From Halopenitus sp041821145 (lineage in GTDB: Archaea > Halobacteriota > Halobacteria > Halobacteriales > Haloferacaceae): 64,000 nucleotides of DNA. Positions 24,179-32,610 of this stretch are shown here, piece by piece; position 1 is the stretch's first letter, and every line of letters starts with the position of its first letter. A model generated the notes under the pieces. That model was given only the letters and a program-made list of their open reading frames with translations. It searched no databases and was not told where the DNA came from. The DNA is taken from the NCBI RefSeq assembly GCF_041821145.1, contig NZ_JBGUBC010000011.1:35873-99872 (forward strand), read 5' to 3'. The position numbers were made by a program, and so were the translations under genes.

Positions 24179-25155
24179 TGGCAGACGAACACCAATTCAT
24201 CGAAAACGGTCTGCAGCGGTCCCAGATCGACGAGTTCTTCGCAGACGAACTCGGCCGTGCCGGCTACGGCGGGATGGACATCGCCAAGACGCCGATGGGC
24301 ACACAGATCGTGCTCAAGGCCGAAAAGCCCGGTATGGTCATCGGAAAGGGCGGAAAGAACATCCGGAAGATCACCTCGACGCTCGAGGAGCGCTTCGACA
24401 TGGACGATCCCCAGATCGACGTCCAGGAGGTCGACGAACCCGACCTCAACGCGCGGATCGTCGCCGATAGGCTTGCGAACGCGCTCGAACGTGGCTGGTA
24501 CTTCCGGAAGGCCGGTCACACGACGATCGATCGGATCATGGAGTCCGGCGCACTCGGCGCCGAGATCGTCCTGTCCGGAAAGGTCACCGGCGCGCGATCG
24601 CGCGTCGAGAAGTTCAACCGCGGCTATATCAAGCACAACGGTGAGCCCGCGGAGAACGTCGTCGACGAAGGGCAAGGCGTCGCAGTGATGAAGCTCGGCA
24701 CGATCGGCGTGACGGTCAAGATCATTCCGCCGGGTGCCGAACTGCCCGACGACTTCGAGATCCGCGAGGACGCGGAGGTCCCCGAAGTCGAACAGATGAC
24801 CGAAGAGGAGGGCGTCGAAGCCCTCCTCGAGGAAGAGCCCGCGGAGGTCCCCGAGGTCGGCGAAGAAGAAGACGTCGAGGTCCCCACGGGCGGACCCGAA
24901 GAGGAGATCGACGAGGAGATCGTCGAGGAGGTCATCGAGGAGAGCCAGGAGACGGCGACCGAGGCGACCGACACCGGTCCCGAAGACCCCGTTGCGACAG
25001 GGGCGCCCGAGGGCCAGGAGGAACCCGAGGAACCCGAGAGTCTCGAATCCGAGGTCGAGGCCGAAGCCGAGGAACTCGTCGAGGAAATGGAATCCGCAGC
25101 CGAGGAGGCCGAGGAGGCCGAAGAGGCTGGCGAGACTGACGAGGAGGAGGAATAA
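24178..25155 (+). CDS. rps3: Small ribosomal subunit protein uS3 with long acidic tail
   Basis: A 325-residue uS3 at the mRNA entry channel. The KH domain has GMVIGKGGKNIRKI near residue 55 and the C-terminal domain ends about residue 200. About 120 further residues (from about 205) contain no Lys or Arg and are mostly Glu, Asp, Pro, Val and Ala. Acidic uS3 tails are known in haloarchaea, but this one is long. One-base overlaps with both neighbours. Confidence 0.97.
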   Translation: MADEHQFIENGLQRSQIDEFFADELGRAGYGGMDIAKTPMGTQIVLKAEKPGMVIGKGGKNIRKITSTLEERFDMDDPQIDVQEVDEPDLNARIVADRLANALERGWYFRKAGHTTIDRIMESGALGAEIVLSGKVTGARSRVEKFNRGYIKHNGEPAENVVDEGQGVAVMKLGTIGVTVKIIPPGAELPDDFEIREDAEVPEVEQMTEEEGVEALLEEEPAEVPEVGEEEDVEVPTGGPEEEIDEEIVEEVIEESQETATEATDTGPEDPVATGAPEGQEEPEEPESLESEVEAEAEELVEEMESAAEEAEEAEEAGETDEEEE

Positions 25156-25367
25156 TGGCGATCCTTCACCCCGACGAGATCCGGGACATGACCGCCGCGG
25201 AACGCGAGGTCGAACTCGAGGAACTCGAGACCGAACTGCTCAACGTGAAGGCTCAACAGGCTGCAGGCGGCATGCCCGAAAGTCCCGGTCGAATGGGCGA
25301 GCTGAAGCGGACCATCGCGCGGATCAAGACGATCCGGACCGAGGAAGGCGACCTCGAGAGCGAATAA
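25155..25367 (+). CDS. rpl29: Large ribosomal subunit protein uL29
   Basis: A 70-residue two-helix uL29 near the tunnel exit: MAILHPDEIRDMTAAEREVE and KRTIARIKTIRTEE are family-typical. A 22-nt gap, the widest inside the cluster, separates it from rnp1. Confidence 0.97.
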   Translation: MAILHPDEIRDMTAAEREVELEELETELLNVKAQQAAGGMPESPGRMGELKRTIARIKTIRTEEGDLESE

Positions 25368-25389
25368 CGACCACGGAACACACGACGAA

Positions 25390-25872
25390 ATGATTACCCC
25401 CGAAACGCTCACACGACACGAACTCATCGGCCTCCCGGTACGGGTGGTGGACGCCAGTAATGGCGATTCCGTCACCATCACGGGACGTGTCGTCGACGAG
25501 ACCCAGCGGACGATCGTCGTTCGCACGGCTGCGGGGGAGAAACGCGTTCCCAAGGAGGGGACGACATTCGAGTTTGCGATCGTCGAGACGCCGAGCGTCG
25601 CTCCGATCGCGGACGAACGCACAGATGAAGCCGCCGGCGACCGCAAGGTCCCGGGGTCCACGTCCGAACTCGGACAGGATACTGCAGGGGTCCGCCCCTG
25701 TCAGTCCCGTCCGTTCCCGTCGGCCACCTCGGAGGACGTCTCCGAGGGTGTCGAGGGGACAAGCCGCTCCCTAGGCGAGTGCGAGGACGTGGTCTACGTT
25801 ACGGTGGATGGCAGACGACTGCTCTCACGACCCGCCCAACGCACCGAGGAAGGTGTCTCAGTATGGCGATAG
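25390..25872 (+). CDS. rnp1: RNase P protein component 1 (Rnp1, Rpp29/Pop4) with internal insertion
   Basis: A protein of RNase P, which trims tRNA 5' leaders. The Sm-like barrel is split: MITPETLTRHELIGLPVRVV to TTFEFAIVET (residues 1-68) and VVYVTVDGRRLLSRPAQRTE (about 134-153), with a 65-residue Gly/Ser/Glu-rich insert between. The minimal family is about 95-100 residues, so this insert is a lineage feature placed in a loop of the barrel. The product is 160 residues. Its end overlaps rps17 by 10 nt in another frame. Confidence 0.93.
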   Translation: MITPETLTRHELIGLPVRVVDASNGDSVTITGRVVDETQRTIVVRTAAGEKRVPKEGTTFEFAIVETPSVAPIADERTDEAAGDRKVPGSTSELGQDTAGVRPCQSRPFPSATSEDVSEGVEGTSRSLGECEDVVYVTVDGRRLLSRPAQRTEEGVSVWR

Positions 25873-26207
25873 GAATTGACGTACCCATGCCTCCGGAACC
25901 AGACGAACCGGGGGAGTATGACTACGAGAAGTGTCCGTTCTACGGACAGCTCTCCGTCCGCGGCCAGACCCGAGAGGGAACGGTCGTTTCGACGGATATG
26001 GAAAAGACCGTCATCGTCGAGCGGGAATACGACGTCTTCGTGCCGAAATACGATCGGTACATGAAGCGTCGCTCGCGCATCCCGGCACACGTGCCGGGCG
26101 TGCTCGACCCGCTTTCGGTCGGTGACGAAGTGACGATCGCGGAGACGCGACCGCTCTCGAAGACGAAATCCCACGTCGTCGTGGAAGTGATGGACGGTGA
26201 TGCCTGA
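25863..26207 (+). CDS. rps17: Small ribosomal subunit protein uS17
   Basis: A 114-residue uS17: MAIGIDVPMPPEPDEPGEYD, then the OB-fold core with REGTVVSTDMEKTVIVERE. The ATG at 25863 lies inside the end of rnp1; a longer in-frame start at 25779 would add 28 unrelated residues. Confidence 0.97.
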   Translation: MAIGIDVPMPPEPDEPGEYDYEKCPFYGQLSVRGQTREGTVVSTDMEKTVIVEREYDVFVPKYDRYMKRRSRIPAHVPGVLDPLSVGDEVTIAETRPLSKTKSHVVVEVMDGDA

Positions 26208-26605
26208 TGGAAGCACTGAAAGCCGACGTCACGCAGGGCCTCGAGAAGGGCTCGCTCATCACGTGCGCTGACAACACCGGCGCCCGCGAGCTCAAGGTCA
26301 TCAGCGTGCACGGATACTCCGGCGCGAAGAACCGCCATCCGAAGGCGGGAATCGGCGACAAGGTGACCGTCTCGGTCACGAAAGGGACCCCGGAGATGCG
26401 ACGCCAGGTGCTGGAGGCCGTTATCGTCCGCCAGCGCAAGGCGATCCGGCGTCCCGACGGCCGCCGCGTCCGATTCGAGGACAACGCCGCCGTCGTTATC
26501 GACGATCTCGAGGAGCCGCGGGGCACGGAGATCAAAGGCCCCATCGCTCGCGAGGTCGCGGAACGCTTCGGAAGCATCGCGTCGACCGCGACGGTGATCG
26601 TTTAA
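26207..26605 (+). CDS. rpl14: Large ribosomal subunit protein uL14
   Basis: A 132-residue uL14, part of the intersubunit bridge. ITCADNTGARELKVISVHG and the KKGTPE-like VTKGTPEMRRQVLEAVIVRQ are the signature parts. One-base overlap with rps17. Confidence 0.98.
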   Translation: MEALKADVTQGLEKGSLITCADNTGARELKVISVHGYSGAKNRHPKAGIGDKVTVSVTKGTPEMRRQVLEAVIVRQRKAIRRPDGRRVRFEDNAAVVIDDLEEPRGTEIKGPIAREVAERFGSIASTATVIV

Positions 26606-26607
26606 CT

Positions 26608-26964
26608 ATGTCGCGACAGCCACGCAAACAGCGAAAACAAACGGAGACCGCGCCGCTGCACGAACGTCAAAAGCAGGTTCGTGCCACGCTCACCGACGAT
26701 CTCCGCGAGGAGTACGACCAGCGAAACGTCCGCGTCAACGCGGGCGATACGGTCGAGATCCTTCGCGGCGATCACGCCGGCGAGGAAGGCGAGGTCGTCG
26801 AGGTGTCGCTTCGTGATGCGACCATCACGGTCGAGGACGTCACCGTCGAGAAGTCGGACGGAGAGGAGGTTCCCCGTCCGCTTCCGGCAAGCAACGTCCG
26901 CGTCACGGAACTCGACCTCGAGGACGACCGCCGCGAGGCGCGGCTACGGGAGGATAACGAATGA
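26608..26964 (+). CDS. rpl24: Large ribosomal subunit protein uL24
   Basis: A 118-residue uL24 assembly initiator with a KOW motif (VNAGDTVEILRGDHAGEEGE, near residue 43) and an N-terminal MSRQPRKQRKQTETAPLHER typical of archaea. 4-nt overlap with rps4e. Confidence 0.98.
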   Translation: MSRQPRKQRKQTETAPLHERQKQVRATLTDDLREEYDQRNVRVNAGDTVEILRGDHAGEEGEVVEVSLRDATITVEDVTVEKSDGEEVPRPLPASNVRVTELDLEDDRREARLREDNE

Positions 26965-27671
26965 CGAACCACCAGAAACGACTGGCAGTACCGAACTCCT
27001 GGCCGGTCGAACGCAAAACCGACACGTTCACCGTCAAGGCGGACGCCGGCCCGCACGGGCGATCCGGGGTTCCGCTCTTGATCCTGCTTCGGGACGTCCT
27101 CGAGTACGTGGACACCCGAAAGGAGGCGCGCTACGCGCTCAACCAGGATTCCGTGTTGGTGAACGGCGACGCCATCTCCGACGAGGAGCGGCCGATCGGG
27201 ATGTTCGACATCCTGGCGTTCACCGAACGCGAGGAGTATTACCGCGTCTTCCCCGACGAGGGAGGACGGCTGGCATTGACGTCGATCGACGCGGAGTCGG
27301 CGGGAAGCCGCCTTGGCCGGATCACGGAGAAGACGACCGTCTCCGGCGGCGATTTCCAGCTTACGCTCCACGACGGCGCGAACGTCCGCGTCGATGCGGA
27401 CGCAGCCGACGAGTACACTCCGAAGGACTCGATCGTCATCGACAACGACTCGAAGGAGATCGTCGCCCACTTCGTCTACGAAGAGGGCGCGCTCGTGACC
27501 TCCGTGGCCGGCCAGCACGCCGGCCGAATCGGGACGATCGAGACGATCGACGTGACCCTCGGCTCCGGCGACAACGCCGTAACCGTCGAAACCGACGACG
27601 ACACGTACGAGACGATAGAGAAGTACGTCGTCGTGATCGACGAGAACTTCGTCGGAGGTGACGACGAATGA
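26961..27671 (+). CDS. rps4e: Small ribosomal subunit protein eS4
   Basis: A 236-residue eS4, an archaeal/eukaryotic-type protein. MTNHQKRLAVPNSWPVERK leads into an S4 RNA-binding domain (YVDTRKEARYALNQDSVLVN), a central domain, and a KOW motif (AGQHAGRIGTIETI). 4-nt overlaps with both neighbours. Confidence 0.98.
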   Translation: MTNHQKRLAVPNSWPVERKTDTFTVKADAGPHGRSGVPLLILLRDVLEYVDTRKEARYALNQDSVLVNGDAISDEERPIGMFDILAFTEREEYYRVFPDEGGRLALTSIDAESAGSRLGRITEKTTVSGGDFQLTLHDGANVRVDADAADEYTPKDSIVIDNDSKEIVAHFVYEEGALVTSVAGQHAGRIGTIETIDVTLGSGDNAVTVETDDDTYETIEKYVVVIDENFVGGDDE

Positions 27672-28180
27672 GCGTCGAACACGAGATGCGCCAACCGCGC
27701 GTCGAAAAGGTCGTCGTCCACATGGGCGTCGGCGAGGGCGGCGAACCGCTGGCCGATGCGGAGGAGATCATCGAGACGATCACCGACCAGCAGTCCGTCC
27801 GAACGACCGCAAAACGAACCGTCGGCGAGTTCGATATCCGGCAGGGCGACCCGATCGGAACGAAGGTCACGCTGCGTGGCGAAAACGCCGAGGAGTTCCT
27901 TGCGACCGCACTCGAACTCGTCGACATCTCGCCGTCGCAGTTCGACGAGCGCGGGAATCTGAGCTTCGGGGTCGACGACCACACGGACTTCCCGAGTCTT
28001 GAGTACGACCCGAACATCGGGATCTACGGACTCGACGTAACCGTGTCGATCGTTCGACCGGGCTACCGCGTTTCGAAGCGGAATACGGTGACCCGATCGA
28101 TTCCGAAATCACACCAGATGACTGCCGAGGACGCACGAGCGTACCTCGAGGAGAACTTCGATCTGGAGGTCGCCGAATGA
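27668..28180 (+). CDS. rpl5: Large ribosomal subunit protein uL5
   Basis: A 170-residue uL5 that binds 5S rRNA and contacts P-site tRNA. MRQPRVEKVVVHMGVGEGGE and FGVDDHTDFPSLEYDPNIGI are conserved. ATGA joins it to rps14. Confidence 0.98.
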   Translation: MSVEHEMRQPRVEKVVVHMGVGEGGEPLADAEEIIETITDQQSVRTTAKRTVGEFDIRQGDPIGTKVTLRGENAEEFLATALELVDISPSQFDERGNLSFGVDDHTDFPSLEYDPNIGIYGLDVTVSIVRPGYRVSKRNTVTRSIPKSHQMTAEDARAYLEENFDLEVAE

Positions 28181-28371
28181 GCGAGAGCGAAACTGAAAGC
28201 GAAACCGAAACCGAACGAACGGGCGAACATGCCACCAAGCGGACGGACCAGCAGGTCGAATGTCGACGCTGCGGCCGCAAGCAGGGGCTCGTCGGAAAAT
28301 ACGAGATCAACCTCTGTCGGCAGTGTTTCCGCGAGGTCGCTCGAGATATGGGATTCAGGAAGTACAGCTAA
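28177..28371 (+). CDS. rps14: Small ribosomal subunit protein uS14 (zinc type)
   Basis: A 64-residue zinc-type uS14 with CRRCGRKQ and CRQCF cysteine pairs and the ending EVARDMGFRKYS. The first 20 residues are an acidic Ser/Glu/Thr repeat (SESETESETETE). The 4-nt ATGA overlap with rpl5 favours this start over a later one. Confidence 0.95.
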   Translation: MSESETESETETERTGEHATKRTDQQVECRRCGRKQGLVGKYEINLCRQCFREVARDMGFRKYS

Positions 28372-28373
28372 CG

Positions 28374-28766
28374 ATGGCAGGCAACGACCCACTCTCCGAC
28401 GCCCTGGCGGGACTCGATAACGCCGAGAGCGTCGGTCATCTATCGCTTACGGTAGAGCCCGCCTCGAACGTGATCGGCTCCGTACTCGAGGTCCTGTATG
28501 ACCGCGGGTACGTCGACGGCTTCGAATTCGTCGACGACGGAAAGGCCGGCCGCTTCGAGGTCGAACTGAAAGGCGCGATCAACGAATGTGGCGTCGTCAA
28601 ACCCCGCTATTCGGCGGGGGCCGATGAGTTCGAGCGATGGGAGAAGCGGTTCCTCCCCGCCCGTGATTACGGGACGCTCATCGTCACGACGAGCCACGGC
28701 GTAATGAGCCACTACGAGGCCCGCGAACAGGGCATCGGTGGCCAAGTGATCGCATACGTCTACTGA
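28374..28766 (+). CDS. rps8: Small ribosomal subunit protein uS8
   Basis: A 130-residue uS8: MAGNDPLSDALAGLDNAE, then the C-terminal VTTSHGVMSHYEAREQGIGG signature. It binds helix 21 of 16S rRNA. ATG 28374 is 2 nt after the rps14 stop; longer in-frame starts would overlap rps14. Confidence 0.98.
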   Translation: MAGNDPLSDALAGLDNAESVGHLSLTVEPASNVIGSVLEVLYDRGYVDGFEFVDDGKAGRFEVELKGAINECGVVKPRYSAGADEFERWEKRFLPARDYGTLIVTTSHGVMSHYEAREQGIGGQVIAYVY

Positions 28767-28768
28767 TC

Positions 28769-29305
28769 ATGAACAGAGTCGAAATAGACATTCCGGACGA
28801 CGTCTCCGCGGAGATCGACCATCTTGATCTCACGATCGAGGGACCGAACGGCAGCGTGACGCGCCGTCTCTGGTACCCCGACGTCGAGGTCTCGGTCGAG
28901 GACGACACCGTCGCGATCGCCTCCGAGGAGGAGGACGCAAAGACCAACGCAACGATCGGTACCTTCGAGAGCCACGTCGCCAACATGATCCACGGCGTGA
29001 CCGACGGCTGGGAATACGGCATGGAAGTCTTCTATGCCCACTTCCCGATGCAGGTCACGGTGGAAGGCGACGACGTGGTTATCGAGAACTTCCTCGGCGA
29101 GCGAGCCGAGCGACGAACCCCGATCCGCGGGGACACGGACGTACAGGTCGACGGCGAGGAGATCACGCTCTCCGGCCCCTCCAAGGAGGACGTCGGACAG
29201 ACCGCCGCCGATATCGAACAGCTGACGAGGGTTTCCGACAAGGACACGCGCGTCTTCCAGGACGGCGTGTACATCGTCGAGAAACCGAAGGCAGGTGGTG
29301 CCTAA
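28769..29305 (+). CDS. rpl6: Large ribosomal subunit protein uL6
   Basis: A 178-residue uL6 near the factor-binding site, starting MNRVEIDIPDDVSAEIDHLD, with the C-terminal family region ITLSGPSKEDVGQTAADIEQ. The stop adjoins the next ATG with no gap. Confidence 0.98.
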   Translation: MNRVEIDIPDDVSAEIDHLDLTIEGPNGSVTRRLWYPDVEVSVEDDTVAIASEEEDAKTNATIGTFESHVANMIHGVTDGWEYGMEVFYAHFPMQVTVEGDDVVIENFLGERAERRTPIRGDTDVQVDGEEITLSGPSKEDVGQTAADIEQLTRVSDKDTRVFQDGVYIVEKPKAGGA

Positions 29306-30001
29306 ATGCCAGAGGAACTCGAGGACATAAGCGGCGTCGGTCCCTCCAAAGCGAACGCGCTTCGGGAGGCCGGCTACGAGACCGTCGAGGACGTAACGGC
29401 CGCTTCCCAGTCCGAACTCGCCGAGGTCGACGGCATCGGCAACGCGCTTGCTGCGCGTATCAAAGCCGACGTCGGCGGACTCGAAGTCGAAACGGAGACG
29501 GAAGCTGAGATCGAAGAGGAGATTCCCGAGGAGGCCGAGGAAGCCCCCGAGGAAGTCGAGACCGAACTGCGCCCGCGCGGCCACGCCGAGAAGACGCCCG
29601 ACCTCGACGACGAGACGGCGCGTGCACTCGGCCAGAAACACCGCGAGGGCAAACCACAGTTCAATCGGCAGGACTACCACAAGAAAAAGCGGATCCCCAC
29701 CTCCTGGCGCAAACCGAGGGGCAATCTCTCGAAGCAGCGTCGTGGATTCAAGGGGAAAGGCGACACCGTCGAGGCCGGCTTCCGGTCGCCGACGGCGGCA
29801 CGTGGACTCCACCCGAGCGGCTTCGAGGAAGTCCACGTCCACAACACGGACGATCTCGAGGGCGTCGACGGCGACACGCAGGCGGTTCGAATCGCCGGAT
29901 CGGTCGGCGCGCGAAAGCGCGAACGGATCGAGGAGATCGCCGAGGAACGTGAGATCCGCGTTCTCAATCCGACGTACGTTGAAGTGGAGGTCGAGGAATG
30001 A
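29306..30001 (+). CDS. rpl32e: Large ribosomal subunit protein eL32 with N-terminal helix-hairpin-helix domain
   Basis: A 231-residue eL32. Residues 1-60 form a helix-hairpin-helix (ISGVGPSKANALREAGYETV, VDGIGNALAARI), followed by a Glu-rich linker to about 95 and the eL32 core (FNRQDYHKKKRIPTSWRKPR). Haloarchaea commonly carry this extension. 4-nt overlap with rpl19e. Confidence 0.97.
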   Translation: MPEELEDISGVGPSKANALREAGYETVEDVTAASQSELAEVDGIGNALAARIKADVGGLEVETETEAEIEEEIPEEAEEAPEEVETELRPRGHAEKTPDLDDETARALGQKHREGKPQFNRQDYHKKKRIPTSWRKPRGNLSKQRRGFKGKGDTVEAGFRSPTAARGLHPSGFEEVHVHNTDDLEGVDGDTQAVRIAGSVGARKRERIEEIAEEREIRVLNPTYVEVEVEE

Positions 30002-30459
30002 CCGATCTCAGCGCACAAAAGCGGCTCGCGGCCGACGAACTCGACGTCGGAGAGAGCCGCATCTGGCTCGATCCGGGCGCACAAGAGGAGATCGCGGACG
30101 CGATCACGCGTGAGGACGTCCGTGAACTCATCGAAGAGGGAACGATCCGCACGTCGGACTCGAAGTCCAATTCCCGCGGTCGTGCCCGCGAGCGTGCCGA
30201 AAAGCGCTCGTACGGTCACAGAACGGGCGCCGGTACCCGGAAGGGCAAAGCCGGCGCTCGAAAAAGCGATAAGGACGACTGGAAGGCTCGAATCCGCGCA
30301 CAGCGGGCGCGGCTCAAGGAGCTTCGCGACGAGGAGGATGTTCTCGACGCCTCACAGTACCGCACGCTGTATAACAAAGCGAGCGGTGGGGACTTCGAGG
30401 ACGTCGCCCGTCTCGAGGCCTACATCGAGACGCAGTACGGATACGAGGTGAGCGACTGA
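29998..30459 (+). CDS. rpl19e: Large ribosomal subunit protein eL19
   Basis: A 153-residue eL19 made of long basic helices that reach the small subunit: MTDLSAQKRLAADELDVGES and YGHRTGAGTRKGKAGARK are typical. It ends by a one-base overlap with rpl18. Confidence 0.98.
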   Translation: MTDLSAQKRLAADELDVGESRIWLDPGAQEEIADAITREDVRELIEEGTIRTSDSKSNSRGRARERAEKRSYGHRTGAGTRKGKAGARKSDKDDWKARIRAQRARLKELRDEEDVLDASQYRTLYNKASGGDFEDVARLEAYIETQYGYEVSD

Positions 30460-31016
30460 TGGCAACAGGACCACGATACAAAGTGCCGATGCGCCGTCGT
30501 CGTGAGGTTCGGACGGATTACCACCAGAGGTTGCGCCTGCTGAAATCGGGCAAGCCTCGCCTGGTCGCCCGGGTGAGCAACGCTCACGTCAGGGCGCAGC
30601 TGGTTACCCCCGAATCGAACGGCGATGAGACTCACGTCGCGGCCACGAGCGAGGACCTCGATGAGTACGACTGGGAAGCTCCCACCGGGAACCTTCCGAG
30701 CGCGTACCTCACTGGGTATCTCCTCGGCGCCCGCGCGATCGAGGACGGCTTCGAACAAGCCGTCCTCGACATCGGTCTCAACACGGCGACACCCGGCAAT
30801 AAGGTGTTTGCAGTACAGGAAGGTGCAATCGACGCAGGGCTCGAGATCCCGCACAACGACAGCGTTCTCGCGGACTGGTCGCGCAACCGCGGCGAGCATA
30901 TCGCCGAGTATGCCGAGCAGATCGAGGAGCCGCTCTATAGCGGCGATTTCGACGCCACCGAACTCCCCGAGCACTTCGATGACGTGCTCGCTACGATCCA
31001 GGAGGACTATGAGTAG
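30459..31016 (+). CDS. rpl18: Large ribosomal subunit protein uL18
   Basis: A 185-residue uL18 that binds 5S rRNA: MATGPRYKVPMRRRREVRTD and YHQRLRLLKSGKPRLVARVS open the protein. Its last 8 nt overlap rps5 in another frame. Confidence 0.98.
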   Translation: MATGPRYKVPMRRRREVRTDYHQRLRLLKSGKPRLVARVSNAHVRAQLVTPESNGDETHVAATSEDLDEYDWEAPTGNLPSAYLTGYLLGARAIEDGFEQAVLDIGLNTATPGNKVFAVQEGAIDAGLEIPHNDSVLADWSRNRGEHIAEYAEQIEEPLYSGDFDATELPEHFDDVLATIQEDYE

Positions 31017-31656
31017 ACATAACGACGGCTGGGAACCGCGTACGCGGCTCGGCCGCAAGGTACAGGACGGCGACGTCACCTCGATGGACCAAGCGCTTCG
31101 ATCGGGACTCCCGCTGAAGGAGCCCGAGATCGTCGATCAGCTCCTTCCGGGGCTCGAAGACGAGGTGCTCGACATCAATATGGTCCAGCGGATGACCGAC
31201 TCGGGTCGACGCGTGAAGTTCCGCTGTGTGGTCGTCGTGGGCAATCGCGACGGCTACCTCGGCTACGCGCAGGCCCGCGACGAGCAGGTCGGCGGCGCGA
31301 TCCAGAAGGCGATCGAGGTGGCGAAGCTGAACGTCATCGAAGTCGATCGCGGATCGGGCTCCTGGGAGGACCAACCCGGCGGAACGAACTCCCTCACACG
31401 GACGGCAACGGGCAAAGCCGGATCGGTCACCGTCGAGATCAAGCCCGCCCCGCAGGGGCTCGGGCTCGCGGCGGCACCGACGGTTCGTCACATCCTCGAA
31501 CTCGCCGGCGTACAGGACGCCTGGACGAGTTCGAACGGCAACACGCGGACGACCGTGAACCTCGCGAAGGCGACGTTCAACGCGCTGGAGAACGCGGCAC
31601 AGTCGCGAACGCCCCAGCACGCGCGTACCGTCCACTACGACGAGGTGAGCGAGTGA
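31009..31656 (+). CDS. rps5: Small ribosomal subunit protein uS5
   Basis: A 215-residue uS5 involved in decoding accuracy: the double-stranded RNA-binding-like region VKFRCVVVVGNRDGYLGYAQ and the C-terminal PTVRHILELAGVQDAWT are conserved. The ATG at 31009 precedes the rpl18 stop by 8 nt. Confidence 0.98.
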   Translation: MSRHNDGWEPRTRLGRKVQDGDVTSMDQALRSGLPLKEPEIVDQLLPGLEDEVLDINMVQRMTDSGRRVKFRCVVVVGNRDGYLGYAQARDEQVGGAIQKAIEVAKLNVIEVDRGSGSWEDQPGGTNSLTRTATGKAGSVTVEIKPAPQGLGLAAAPTVRHILELAGVQDAWTSSNGNTRTTVNLAKATFNALENAAQSRTPQHARTVHYDEVSE

Positions 31657-32120
31657 TGCAGGCGATCATACAGCTTCGCGGAGAGGTCAACCTGAGCTCC
31701 GACGTCGAGGACACCCTCGAAATGCTCAACCTCGGTCGCGTCAACCACGCGACGTTCGTCCCCGAGCGGGACACCTATCGTGGCATGATCACGAAGGTGA
31801 ACGACTTCGTCGCCTTCGGCAAACCGAGCGTCGAGACGGTCGAGCAGACGATCGCTCGCCGCGGGGAACCCCTCGAGGGGTCCGCGGATATCGACGACGA
31901 GTGGATCGCCGACAACACCGACTACGACGATCTCGAGGCACTCGCGAGCGCACTCGTCGACGAGGAAACGACGCTTCGCGATCAGGGCCTTTCGCCGGCG
32001 GTTCGACTGCATCCGCCACGTGGCGGTCACGACGGCCTGAAACATCCGATCGTTGAGGGCGGCGAGCTCGGCCGACACACGACCGACGAGATCGACTCGC
32101 TACTGGAGGCAATGCGATGA
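31656..32120 (+). CDS. rpl30: Large ribosomal subunit protein uL30
   Basis: A 154-residue archaeal uL30 with MQAIIQLRGEVNLSSDVEDT and the C-terminal half (RLHPPRGGHDGLKHP) characteristic of archaea and eukaryotes. The ATG at 31656 is taken over a GTG one codon earlier, giving the usual TGATG junction. Confidence 0.97.
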   Translation: MQAIIQLRGEVNLSSDVEDTLEMLNLGRVNHATFVPERDTYRGMITKVNDFVAFGKPSVETVEQTIARRGEPLEGSADIDDEWIADNTDYDDLEALASALVDEETTLRDQGLSPAVRLHPPRGGHDGLKHPIVEGGELGRHTTDEIDSLLEAMR

Positions 32121-32608
32121 CCGATAAGAAACGACGACAACGCGGTTCTCGAACCCACGGCGGCGGGACGCACAAGAACCGTCGGGGAGCAGGCCATCGC
32201 GGCGGCCGCGGTGCCGCCGGCCGCTCGAAACACGAGCAGCATAACTACGAACCGCTCGGAAAGTACGGGTTCAAGCGTCCGGAGGGAACCCAACTCGACG
32301 TTCGAGAGGTCACCGTCCAAGAACTCGACGAGAACGCGGCATTGTACGTCGCGGACGAACTCGCGGAGGAGGACGGCGAGACGACCGTGATCGACGCCCG
32401 TGACGTGGCCGAGGACGGCCACGAGGCGGACGTCGTGAAGGTGCTTGGCAGCGGACAGGTCCGCGGGGAGCTTCGTGTCACCGCGGACGCCTTCTCTGCC
32501 GGTGCGCGCGAACTCATCGAGGAGGCCGGCGGCGAGAGCGTCCTCACGGAGCGCGCCGAGGAAGCTGAATCAGAAGACACATCAGACGCCGAGGCCGACG
32601 GCGAATAA
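32117..32608 (+). CDS. rpl15: Large ribosomal subunit protein uL15
   Basis: A 163-residue uL15: MTDKKRRQRGSRTHGGGTHK and RRGAGHRGGRGAAGRSKHE are the glycine/arginine-rich N-terminus that enters the rRNA core. The last 20 residues are acidic. 4-nt overlap with rpl30, 2 nt before secY. Confidence 0.98.
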   Translation: MTDKKRRQRGSRTHGGGTHKNRRGAGHRGGRGAAGRSKHEQHNYEPLGKYGFKRPEGTQLDVREVTVQELDENAALYVADELAEEDGETTVIDARDVAEDGHEADVVKVLGSGQVRGELRVTADAFSAGARELIEEAGGESVLTERAEEAESEDTSDAEADGE

Positions 32609-32610
32609 CC

